Positions 38,101-45,519 of a stretch of DNA of 64,000 bases are shown piece by piece. The stretch lies in NCBI RefSeq assembly GCF_905475465.1, contig NC_062243.1:7960267-8024266 (forward strand), given 5' to 3'. The translations under genes were made by a program, and so were the position numbers. This DNA comes from Pieris napi (Eukaryota > Arthropoda > Insecta > Lepidoptera > Pieridae). Every line of letters starts with the position of its first letter. The first letter of the stretch is position 1. A model generated the notes under the pieces. The model was not told the DNA's origin. It did not search any database and saw only the letters and a program-made list of their open reading frames with translations.

Positions 38101-41100
38101 TGGGTGATTTCGGGAAAATCTCATTCAGCCGTTTTGACTTTCAGAGACTGCTTCGAATGGGAATCGCGAATTTGCTCCTTCATTGGTCTTCTAGCGTGGC
38201 TCGCCTTTTGCTACTATTACGAAATGTGGATGGTACCATTGTTTCTACTCTTATTCTTCGCGAGGAACTGGCTGATATACCGATTAACAGGTAAATAATA
38301 AGCGCGTTTTTTAAGACAAATTTATTTTAAAGTGTTTTATGTATTGGTAAACAGAATACGGAATTTATATTTTATAATAATTGTGTGTAGTAATTTTTTG
38401 TGTCGTATTTATAAGTTAAGTACATACTGTTAGCGTTTTTTTTTCATGTAGACTCCAGGTAGTCAAATATAATATGAACTTAAAATACGCGAGCCTCATC
38501 ACCGAATGACTTCAAATTCTTTTGAAATCACTCTATCATAAAATTTAAGTGCAACACAACACGTTTATTAATTATCGCTACGTTTAATTAAAAATATAAA
38601 AAAAATATTTAATTTCAAAATCCTAACTATTGCATGTTACGATTGATACTGTTACGTTCTAACTCAAATGTATCTAATTTCGAAATTATTATTTTATAGA
38701 ACAAATAAAAACCTACAAAAACCCTTGGGCGTGTTTAAAACGATTCGTTTCTGGTAGTAAGTTTTTTATTTTTATTTTGTGTGCATGATTTTTGTTTTTT
38801 ATGCTTACAAAACTATATGTGGCCAACAATTTCGTTCAATAGACACAAAATAATAGTAATCTTAAGATTTATAGGGGTTGTATGTAACCCACTATTGAAT
38901 AGCTTGTTGAGTTACATAAAAACTGTTGTTGTTGAGTTGTTCCGCGGATTTTATAGAAATTAACTGTCGTTAAAACCGGACACCACAAAGGCCTCCTCAC
39001 CCTATAACGACTAGAAAAAAACGAACTCAAAATGTTTGATAATTGGTATTATTACTACTAATCAGCTACTGGTTCTAAATATTAATTTAAATTTGTATTT
39101 TTTGTTTTATTCACATTGGGTATTGTTTTTCTGCTTTCGTGAATTACTGGTGTACGAAGGTGGCGTATAAAAAATATATTTCGAGATCTTAGCCCTGACG
39201 GTTGACACCAAGGAAACAGACTCAGAAATATTTTTGACTCTATGACATATATCTCGTACTTATAGTTATAACATGACGGATGTCAATGTCATTTTCAAAA
39301 TATTGTAATTGAACAGGCTATAATTATAATCGGTTTGTCGTTATCTGTATCTATGATGTTGTATAAACAAAACATTAACTTTGGTACTGAATTGAAAAAA
39401 AAATTTTTAGGTGGAAATCCTCTTCTTGCCCCAGTAGATGATGATGATTTATTGGCTGAAGAAGACGATGAGGAGGAAGTTGATAAGGTAAACCTAGATT
39501 TTGTAAACATTTGGATGTAACGTGCATGTTTTTAGATTATATATCTAATACACAAATGTGGTAAATTTAAATATAGTACAAAATAAAAAAAAATCGCTTT
39601 ACGAATTAATATACTTTAATACTTATATTTTAATACGAGCAAACATTTATTCACATTTCTTTGCACACAAGAGAACTACAAACGTACAATATTACAGGAA
39701 GAAAAAAAATCGTTAAAAGAGCGTCTTCAAGCTATACAAGAAGTAACGCAAACTGTACAAAATGCTATTGGTTATGTCGCTTCCTTAGGAGAGGCTGTTA
39801 AAAAGTGAGTATTAGTTCATCTTCTTACTTTACTCAAGACAAACAAAGGTTAGCTTACGAACAAAACAAATGAACGAAGACTATACTACGATATGTATGT
39901 ATCCAACAGCGGATGTTTAGTTTAGTCACATAGTCAGAGTAAATTACTTAACGATAATTATTTTCGTGATTTACTTCTTCCTGCCTTCCTTGTGAAAGGT
40001 GAAACGACCCTTATGGCCCCCCAACTTCTTGTCTGTACTTTTGTAGCAACTTAATTTTCAATGATATACACATATATTTGCTTGAAATTTGTCAATAATA
40101 CAGACTCAGAAATGTGTATAAGTAGGTGGTCTATACTGGTTTTGCCCAGTTAATTCTTCAATTTTTGATTTTTCAGCCTAATGAACTTCACAGTACCCTA
40201 TCTAAGTTATTTAGCGATAATAATGCTGGCTGCAGCTATGTTGGTGCTATATATGGTACCAATGAGATATTTACTTATGGCTTGGGGTAAGCAATATTTT
40301 CCTTACAATGCTTGCGAATTATCACTCCTTAATAAACACTAGAACTATGAACTATGTTCCACCACACTTTTTTTTGAGAAGAGAGAATAGAGAAGTTCAG
40401 CACAGTATACCGTCATATAAAGTTTCTCTTTGTCTATAAATATTCCATAGCTATATAAGAATTGAAGAAAACATTTTTATTAAAAAAAAAGATGATGAAG
40501 CAAAAATGAAAATGTACATGTTTTCAGGCATAAACAAGTTTACTAGAAAAATCTTACGACCTCACACAATACCGAACAATGAAGTTTTAGATTTATTATC
40601 TAGAGTACCAGATGATGAAATATTAGTAAGTATATTAGATCTTTTATGATCTTTAAGTGTTAAAACATACGTACACATATGTTCTATGTTTTCATTTTAT
40701 TACGATTTAAACGCTTAAATTTTTAAGAGATAATAAATTTTTAAATCATCAAAATTGTTAATTAACCGGAAGAAATATGTTCGATTGGCCAGTTTAGTGA
40801 TGTAGCTTAAATCACGTGATTTATGATGTGTAACTTTGACAATCATGTGTAAAGATAATTTTTTCTATAGAGAGAGTTTATATTGGTATTTATATTGGTA
40901 GTTATATCAATCCGTCAATTGTTGATCATGCGTGCTATATCGCGAGCACTTTGTTGATCCGAAAACCTATGTTGATCCGGGTGGTTTTTGTTGATCCAAT
41001 ATAATATTTTTCATACAAATGTGGTTCCGACCGGATCAACGATTTACTCCGTTGAACTTTAGGAAACGCAACCGAAATGTTGATCCAATATACAAATCCA

Positions 41101-42015
41101 CTCCGATAGTTGTTGATCCGATTCAAATGGGCCAATCAGAAGTCAGCAAGTCCTCCTACTGGACTTACCTAAGGTATATGGATGGTTTAATTATTATTGC
41201 AAGACCACCTAATTAGAAACTTTTCTTTATTTATTCAGTTTTTATGTTTATAGGTATGATATATATTTATGGTAAGGAAATTTTTGACGACACGCGCTTG
41301 TCGCTTACCCGATGTTAAGCTTCGTGGCCAGCTGCATGCATGCCAGCAGCTCCATGTCATACAGAGTATGTGATATTGTATTGCACTCAGTAACCCTGAG
41401 ATATAAGATCTAGAGTCTCGAAGCCCTGTTATTACTCCGCAAATAATGCCCTTCATCCCGGGACACCGTAGCGTTGTTTAGCTACCGCTTGGCCGTTGAT
41501 TAACTGACAAAGGTCTGGCCTTTCCTCAGACTGGCCTTCGCAACAGTCCTACCAATACTCGATATAGTCTTATATAAGTACAATTTCTAATTGTTATGTG
41601 AGTGTTATGAGTTTTAAGGATAAAAAACGGTTTATCTCGATTTCCGGCAAAACTAAAAGTCCTATCGAAGAAAGTAATGAAAGAAAGGGAAGGGGATGAC
41701 GGGTCTGGGCGTTACTGCATACGATTTTTTGAAGATTTACTATGGTTTTATATTTTTTTACCATAGGAAAGTAGAGATTTCAACGAACTGAAAGCACACC
41801 AACTTTTTTAAAAAAATCTGAAAATTAGGGTGTTTTTTCGATATTAATTCAAAATATGGTGAAAAAATAAATATTTTTAATCAAGTAAATTACAGTATAT
41901 TTGGGAAATATTTAATCTTTTATAATAATTGTATTTACAGTTAGACGTACGAGAATTAAAACCGCATTCGACCAGCGAACGCCGGGACGCGAGAAAAAAG
42001 CACAAAGCTTCGTAA
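17007..42015 (+). CDS. Mctp: Mctp, multiple C2 and transmembrane domain protein (18 exons)
   Basis: The spliced exons give about 817 residues from the ATG at 17007 (799 from 17061). In order they encode a basic N-terminus, three C2 domains, two membrane segments and a short tail. C2A spans about residues 85-220 (SDPYVKFK; FDYD...DDFMG), C2B about 225-385 (DPYCKFR; WDKD...DDFLG) and C2C about 390-525 (KSDPFCVVELGN; YDEDHD). Each retains paired calcium-binding aspartates. The first membrane segment pair is in exon 12 and the second in exon 16, separated by an acidic linker; GINKFTRK and NNEVLDLLSRVP follow. Family members are ER and synaptic calcium sensors needed for presynaptic homeostasis and ER-plasma membrane contact. 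The phases of all joins agree. Introns 4 and 12-13 have variant splicing features, and a second N-terminus lies in intron 5. Confidence 0.93.
17226..17515 (+). mobile_element. tRNA-derived SINE, family A, divergent copy 3
   Basis: Recognisable by GTTAGCCCAGTGGCTGTAGCG, GAAAACATCGTGAGGAAACC and CAGATACAGAAATCTGAG. It is more diverged than the other copies and lies in Mctp intron 1. Confidence 0.75.
17539..17704. mobile_element. MITE with 40-base inverted ends
   Basis: The ends AAGGCCGATTACCATTATC and their inverted partner (GATAATGTAAATCGGCCTT) continue into matching TTAGTGTTTAGGAGAGTGCT arms. The target duplication is not clear. It lies in Mctp intron 1. Confidence 0.85.
18072..18169 (+). 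CDS. Mctp: Mctp exon 2
   Basis: Acceptor TTGTTTAG, donor GTCAGT. The exon encodes DQSLTRQASTDPVASTSATP and then RPPVELLQL, a low-complexity linker before C2A. The phase fits exons 1 and 3. Confidence 0.8.
19382..19493 (+). CDS. Mctp: Mctp exon 3 (start of C2A)
   Basis: Acceptor TTTCCAG, donor GTTAGT. The exon encodes EPDEGQRFREQQ then FFQLRIHLKRGQNLIAMDKN, the first strands and first calcium-binding aspartate of C2A. Confidence 0.9.
19711..19958 (+). mobile_element. tRNA-derived SINE, family B, copy 2
   Basis: Same head, body and poly(A)-like end as the copy at 8877. It lies in Mctp intron 3. Confidence 0.9.
21420..21743. repeat. Possible dispersed repeat fragment
   Basis: AAAGATACTTTATTTCTC and neighbouring blocks look repeat-like and directly precede a non-LTR-like fragment. 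The family was not identified. Confidence 0.3.
21744..21990 (+). mobile_element. Non-LTR or SINE-like 3' fragment
   Basis: Ends in AAATGAATAAATGATCTTTG then AATTTGAA, and shares blocks with the inverted copy at 16209-16432. It lies in Mctp intron 3, shortly before exon 4. Confidence 0.65.
22182..22324 (+). CDS. Mctp: Mctp exon 4 (C2A)
   Basis: The exon encodes GTSDPYVKFKAGGRLLHKSR then LNPVWDECFTVPIEDPFQPV. The acceptor chosen is TTGTTGTCAG, because it restores the family's NGTSDPY. An in-frame AG 12 bases upstream (exon start 22170) would add LLSG. The donor is GCAAGT, a GC-AG intron; no GT donor fits. Confidence 0.9.
22325..23271. other. Mctp intron 4, first part
   Basis: AT-rich intron sequence with nothing identified before the hairpin at 23272. 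Confidence 0.4.
23272..23332. repeat. Hairpin with perfect 18-base arms
   Basis: CTGATAATTCATTGATCA at 23272-23289 is the exact reverse complement of 23315-23332, with a 25-base loop. It may be a very small MITE relic. Confidence 0.75.
23458..23585. mobile_element. 128-bp MITE with TGTCACCGTAAAA ends
   Basis: The 13-base ends are perfectly inverted (23458-23470 and 23573-23585). The interior has repeated ACAATCT and TTCACAATCT motifs. The superfamily was not assigned. Confidence 0.75.
23590..24199. mobile_element. Pogo-like Tc1/mariner non-autonomous element
   Basis: The ends CAGTAGAACCTCGATAA and their inverted copy (TTATCGAGGTTCTACTG) are flanked by TA on both sides (23588-23589 and 24200-24201). 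The interior repeats TTATAGAGGTT-type motifs. No transposase frame is present. The CAGTRRAACC start and TA duplication are typical of the pogo/Tigger group. Confidence 0.85.
24200..25277. other. Mctp intron 4, last part
   Basis: No exon was found. An 84-codon frame at 24368-24622 lacks any family signature. Confidence 0.4.
25278..25469 (+). CDS. Mctp: Mctp exon 5 (end of C2A)
   Basis: The exon encodes VFDYDWGLQDDFMGSCYLDL to LYPKSQEDKDQ, the calcium-binding loop 3 and last strands of C2A. Acceptor TTTTCAG, donor GTATGT. It ends in phase 0, matching exon 6 at 33598. Confidence 0.93.
25899..25932. repeat. AT microsatellite
   Basis: An imperfect TA dinucleotide run directly at the 5' break of the Penelope-like fragment. 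Confidence 0.8.
25933..26480 (+). mobile_element. Penelope-like element, 3' fragment
   Basis: A 120-codon frame (25935-26297) encodes SSRLKEHIADIRHRRHTKSA, then FPRLVREAFEIKKHPNFNRE and LSNTWDPI. These are the C-terminal GIY-YIG endonuclease part and tail of Penelope-like retroelements. The 3' region has the family-typical CACGCGAAACGTCGG (about 26380). It is 5'-truncated at a TA repeat, with no reverse transcriptase present, in Mctp intron 5. Confidence 0.85.
26481..31334. other. Mctp intron 5, middle part
   Basis: About 4.9 kb of AT-rich intron. Short open frames at 28957, 30122 and 30456 have no recognisable content. No further exon was identified. Confidence 0.4.
31335..31750 (+). CDS. 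Mctp: Mctp alternative first coding exon (1')
   Basis: The ATG context is AAAATGG. The exon encodes 138 codons: MERFKNRVIRLQEKILDRVE, a predicted amphipathic coiled segment to about residue 50, then an acidic, serine-rich stretch with RRCRSATNLNLEDD and SSSESCFSCLDSSDE. Donor GTAAGT at 31751, phase 2. It lies inside the intron separating C2A from C2B, on the same strand. With exon 2' it reads in phase into exon 6, so I interpret it as an alternative promoter giving an isoform without C2A. A nested independent gene ending at the stop near 32597 is the alternative. Confidence 0.65.
32437..32581 (+). CDS. Mctp: Mctp alternative second exon (2')
   Basis: Acceptor TTTCTAG. The exon encodes TTEIRPRAGSLPGQNSDIAF then CTDFIEKIGNRFPRLKNRG and DRIHR. 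A weak donor AGG|GTACTA at 32582 ends it in phase 0, exactly as exon 6 requires. If unspliced, the frame stops at 32597-32599. Confidence 0.55.
32725..33010 (+). mobile_element. tRNA-derived SINE, family A, divergent copy 4
   Basis: Identified by AACACTCGCACGTACGA, GGAAAACATC, AGGCGACGGCTTGTGTCAGG and CAGATACAGAAATCTGAGGC. Heavily mutated. Confidence 0.75.
33598..33749 (+). CDS. Mctp: Mctp exon 6 (start of C2B)
   Basis: The exon encodes YLLKNTRLSDVNKRLKAQIW then VVTIVLVEAKNLPAMDID and SDPYCKF. Acceptor TTTCAG, donor GTAAGG. Confidence 0.93.
34192..34350 (+). CDS. Mctp: Mctp exon 7 (C2B)
   Basis: The exon encodes LGNEKYKSKVVWKSLHPSWL then LEVTVWDKDKQTKDDFLG, including the second aspartate pair. 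Acceptor CTTTCAG, donor GTAAGA. Confidence 0.93.
34751..34937 (+). CDS. Mctp: Mctp exon 8 (end of C2B and linker)
   Basis: The exon encodes CTIDLSKLEREKTHNIRKDL to ENPRDILNIEKRY. Acceptor TTTATAG, donor GTGAGT. Confidence 0.9.
35898..36094 (+). CDS. Mctp: Mctp exon 9 (start of C2C)
   Basis: The exon encodes WLCVKVYGAKGLAAADLGGK then SDPFCVVELGNARLQTHTEY. Acceptor TTTTAG, donor GTAAGT. Confidence 0.93.
36225..36620 (-). mobile_element. tRNA-derived SINE, family A, copy 5, interrupted
   Basis: On the minus strand, the head (complement of ACTAGGCCAACACTG at 36611-36625) and the body (36225-36390) of a family A SINE are separated by the inserted non-LTR fragment 36401-36603. Confidence 0.8.
36401..36603 (-). 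mobile_element. 5'-truncated non-LTR (Jockey-like) fragment inside the SINE
   Basis: A poly(T) run at 36401-36410 marks the 3' end on the minus strand. The rest, read in reverse, carries GTGTCGCTATCCCTCTG and CAGTGCCCGCGTCAAGC, typical of lepidopteran Jockey-group tails. Near-duplicate flanks TGATCCCACT (36391-36400) and CGATCTCACT (36604-36613) look like the target duplication. Confidence 0.7.
36820..37033 (+). CDS. Mctp: Mctp exon 10 (end of C2C)
   Basis: The exon encodes SSILEITVYDEDHDHKVEFL then LLEMSVIWNP. Acceptor TTTTCAG, donor GTGAGT. Confidence 0.93.
37376..37521 (+). CDS. Mctp: Mctp exon 11
   Basis: The exon encodes LKAAIRVLNPKEPKYMHQEA then IIMWFIEIGKILQ, the cytosolic stretch before the first membrane segment. 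Acceptor after a long T tract, donor GTAAGT. Confidence 0.92.
37690..37870. mobile_element. Non-LTR 3'-end fragment
   Basis: CCATGGGCGGCGGTGTCACT and TGAGCCTCCTGCCCGTTTGC form a tail repeatedly found at the 3' ends of lepidopteran non-LTR elements. Only the tail is present. Confidence 0.6.
38076..38290 (+). CDS. Mctp: Mctp exon 12 (first membrane segment)
   Basis: The exon encodes YVNYVASGWVISGKSHSAVL, then the hydrophobic run from ICSFIGLLAWLAFCYYY through WMVPLFLLLFFARNW. The donor is GTAAAT. Confidence 0.93.
38700..38753 (+). CDS. Mctp: Mctp exon 13, probable 54-base cassette exon
   Basis: Acceptor TTTTATAG, donor GTAGTA. The exon encodes EQIKTYKNPWACLKRFVS. At exactly 18 codons it keeps the phase-1 join whether used or skipped, and the acidic linker follows directly. 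Confidence 0.65.
39411..39487 (+). CDS. Mctp: Mctp exon 14 (acidic linker)
   Basis: The exon encodes GNPLLAPVDDDDLLAEEDDE then EEVDK. Acceptor TTTTTAG, donor GTAAAC. Acidic DED/EE runs at this position are conserved in the family. Confidence 0.9.
39698..39804 (+). CDS. Mctp: Mctp exon 15
   Basis: The exon encodes EEKKSLKERLQAIQEVTQTV then QNAIGYVASLGEAVK, the conserved helix before the second membrane segment. Donor GTGAGT. Confidence 0.92.
40177..40286 (+). CDS. Mctp: Mctp exon 16 (second membrane segment)
   Basis: The exon encodes LMNFTVPYLSYLAIIMLAAA then MLVLYMVPMRYLLMAWG. Acceptor TTTTCAG, donor GTAAGC. Confidence 0.93.
40528..40625 (+). CDS. Mctp: Mctp exon 17
   Basis: The exon encodes INKFTRKILRPHTIPNNEVL then DLLSRVPDDEIL, the family's conserved cytosolic tail. 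Acceptor TTTTCAG, donor GTAAGT. Confidence 0.93.
40626..41940. other. Mctp intron 17 with a GTTGATCC cluster
   Basis: Five direct copies of GTTGATCC (40953, 40971, 40990, 41079, 41112) and one inverted copy (41033) fall within 170 bases. An unidentified GC-richer block with CTTCATCCCGGGACACCG lies near 41260-41530 and is probably a repeat. Confidence 0.6.
41941..42015 (+). CDS. Mctp: Mctp exon 18 (terminal)
   Basis: Acceptor TATTTACAG. The exon encodes LDVRELKPHSTSERRDARKK then HKAS and TAA. The basic end resembles the lysine-rich C-termini of vertebrate MCTPs. Confidence 0.88.
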   Translation, partial: LDVRELKPHSTSERRDARKKHKAS

Positions 42016-44585
42016 CATTCACTGAAAATTCGTGAACGCATCAAGAACTGTATCGGATCAGAATAGACTAATATCGAATCATTATATATTACCTTACGTT
42101 AAAAGCATTGCATTCAGTAATTATATTGTTGGAATTGGGAAAAGAATATAATGAAAAGGTCAGAAAAAAAATGTGAAATGGTAAGATGTCAGGTTCGAAC
42201 TCTGGGCTAATCATTTAAGTTGCATGTGGATTTTTTGTTATGAATAAAACAATTTACTAAGTTTTCATACCTTTCTTAGTAAAAGGTATATTGAAATGTG
42301 GAAACCGTTGAAAAATGTATTTACTATGCACCTAATAATTACTTAAACCCTCCGTGGCGTTGTTGTACGGTAACGTTATTGAGTTTGATTCCCATAATAC
42401 AGAAGGGTGATTTCAGGCTTGCTTTAAAACAATAATATCCCACTACATTAGTAACATGACATCATCATATTAAATTTCGATCAAAAAACAACATAGTTTC
42501 TCGATTTCTTAAAATCCTATAATATCCAAGTTTAATGATTCATTTTCAATAGACATTAAAATTATTATATAATAGCTTGAAACGTCCAGAATGTATGAAA
42601 ATATTCAGTGAGATGGCATAGGCGTAAAAATCGACTGATAAAATTATTAGGCACATAATTAGAAATAATTTTGCATTCCTTTCATTTTCAAATGAATCTC
42701 TTACTAAGAATTCTTCCTTCTTTTCTCCATTTTCTTATGAGTAGGATAGATAGTATACCTTTTGTCATTATTAAATAAAGTATTATAAATGCTGTTAAAT
42801 GTAAACTAAATTTTCTATTAAACTATTTGAACGTACTATAATGAATAGCTATTTGTATAATTAACAATTATTCATGATTAATCAACTATCAAGATACGAT
42901 GAAAGTGAGAACTATTTATTTTTATTTTAAATTTAATTAGAACATAGATTACATTACTTTTTTTATTCCTCTAGATTACTATACCTACTTGCAGGCATAA
43001 CAGTTATAAGGCTCGTACTCCAAGACGTTACAATTTAAAAATCAATTATTACAGGATTTATTTTATAGATTGTCTCATATTGTTGCACAGATAAAAGCAA
43101 TCAGGCTTATAATATCTGTCATAAATGACGATCTCAGAGATTAAATAGTTTGACAGATCATGAGACAATATTTGAGATTACACGTATTAGAACCTTGTAT
43201 ATACAAGGTGTATGTTTATATAAACAAACCTGTTTTTCCACGTTATAAATTCACTGGAGATTATACCGAAATTTTCATTCAATTTCTTTTCGATTATTTA
43301 TTACATCGTGAGACCTTAACGAAATATCTGGTTTCAAATATCAAGTCACATTTACTTGACCTTGAAAAAATATCGGTTGTTGATTTATACATATTGTATG
43401 ATTCATATAGTTTCGATGTTAAAAATTTTAAGATGTAACGATCACGTCATGTTATCATTAAATAATAGAAGACATCTTTTTGTAAGAATATAGCATAAGA
43501 CTGAGACCAATCTCATTAATTCTTTTGTTTTAATAGCGTTTTTATAGTTAGATAAAATCTAAGACGAATCTTGCATTTACATAGGATTTTATATTTTAAA
43601 AAAGGTTTAGACACTAAATCATCAGTTTGGAAATTTTCAGCCTTTTATGTGTCGCATCAAAAACAGATATTGTGCGATGACTTATGTTTATAGTTTATTG
43701 GCGTTGGTCTATTAAATCTAGCGTGTTGCCACTTTGCCAGATAGCTTCAAGACTCCATTAGGACTTATATTGTAGCCGTACGCCTACGATCAACCGATAC
43801 AATTTATAATAAATTATCTAGTCATTATTTTTCATACTATTTTATGTTAACTACCTTAGTTAGGTTACCGCTGGAGCCTTCGATTTTCGACAATTCAATA
43901 TCTCTGCATAATATAAAAATGTCTTCATAGTTTCACTATATAGTCTTAAAACTTACTGAGTGTTTCAAGCACAATTCGTAGCACTTTTTCGTTCTACTGC
44001 ACATCAGCACAAAACATTAGATAGGTTAATAATTTAAACTAAAATTGTGATATCTACGCAATACAAGCTTAAAAGTTTTTCTTATGTACACTCTTATTAT
44101 GTAAGTACGTATTTTATTAAAAGTCATGTAGTTGTAATGATTCATATGATGTTGTAAAGGTACGTTAAAAATACGTTGTTACGGTAAAACACTTAGGTCT
44201 TAGGTACGTACTTCATACAGAGAATGTATTATAAAAGTGTCTCAAAATATAAAACAAGATTTATATTTATTCTTTTTATAGGAGAATTACCTACTAAACT
44301 AATTTATGTTGTTATGTATACCTACTTAAGAGATTTCTCATATTAACCGTAAGATGTAATTAAAACACAAGTGATAAATGTTAATGCTTTTCATATTTTA
44401 AAAATAAAAACGTTTCAAAATTATCGTTGAAGTTTTATTAACGTATGAACCATAACTTTTGAATATGATATTGAATTTCACATTTTTAAGTAGGTTAATC
44501 TTAGGCCTCACCATCATTATTTTTTGAGACTAAAATGCATATCAAGTTAATCCTGTCTTTTAAATCAGGTGTATGCCATTTTAGT
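42016..44585. other. Mctp 3' UTR and intergenic gap
   Basis: AATAAA signals at 42243 and 42774 are candidate polyadenylation sites. A 92-codon frame at 43160-43438 is AT-rich, shows no known domain and probably occurs by chance. Confidence 0.4.
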
Positions 44586-44868
44586 AGAGCAGTGTTGGCC
44601 TAGTGGCTTCAGCGTGCGACTCTCATCCCTGAAGTTATAGGTTCGATCACCGGCTGTGCACCAATGGACTTTCTTTCTATGTGCGCATTTAACATTCGCT
44701 CGAACGGTGAAGGAAAACATCGTGAGGCAACCGATATGTTTTAGACCCAAAAAGTCGACGGCGTGTCTCAGGCACTGGAGGCTGACCTACTTTAAAAATG
44801 ATCATGAAACAGATTCAGAAATCTGAGGCCCAGACCTAAAGAGGTTGTAGCGCCACTGATTTATTTTA
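44586..44868 (+). mobile_element. tRNA-derived SINE, family A, copy 6
   Basis: Near full-length copy with intact head, AACATTCGCTCGAACGGTGA and tail CCTAAAGAGGTTGTAGCGCC. A short deletion removes the CCTATTAG block. Confidence 0.9.
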
Positions 44869-45389
44869 TATGCCATTTTAGAAAGCAGTAGAAGTTTTTA
44901 TCGACACCTATACCAATCTACGAGTATAAATCACTCCGATGTAGTCACTGAAACACGCTTACAAAGTTATTCCGGCCGCTAAGAATATTATACAATTTCT
45001 CGACCTTTAAGTCACCATACCAATTATATTATATAGTTATTGCATTCGCTATTCTTGATAACACTGTCACGTATTACAATAAATTGTAAGATATTATTTT
45101 AAATTGCGTAAAATAATAATAATTTACACATGAATTATTACAATAATTTATTATAGCAGGAGCCTCGCCCTTTAAATGGTTACTTATCTGTAGTTACTAC
45201 GAACTTAAACTTGTTAATTAATAATAATGTCTGTGGTTATCAAATCACGTCTTCTGTCAATTATCATCGTCAAACGTCACGACTTATGTCATTTTTGAGT
45301 ATACTAAGTCTTCATTGTCTCGTGTCCGTCAATGAGCCGTGGCCGCGGATAATAATTCAACACACCCCAGACCAATAATTTTTACAAAA

Positions 45390-45519
45390 ATGGGTTCCAA
45401 ATTGCAAGAGTACAAAGACACTGTAGAGCGTAGCCTAAACGACAAAAGCAAACCTTGGACAAAGTATTTTGACTTAGCAGAACAAAGGACGGGCGTAAAT
45501 AGAGTCTATCTATTCGTTG
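45390..45519 (+). CDS. ReepB: REEP exon 1
   Basis: ATG in context AAAATGG, donor GTAGGT. The exon encodes 43 codons ending RTGVNRVYLFV. Confidence 0.9.

Noticed and set aside
43160..43438. 92-codon frame as a possible gene
   Set aside because: AT-rich composition, no domain, no splice or promoter context; treated as chance.
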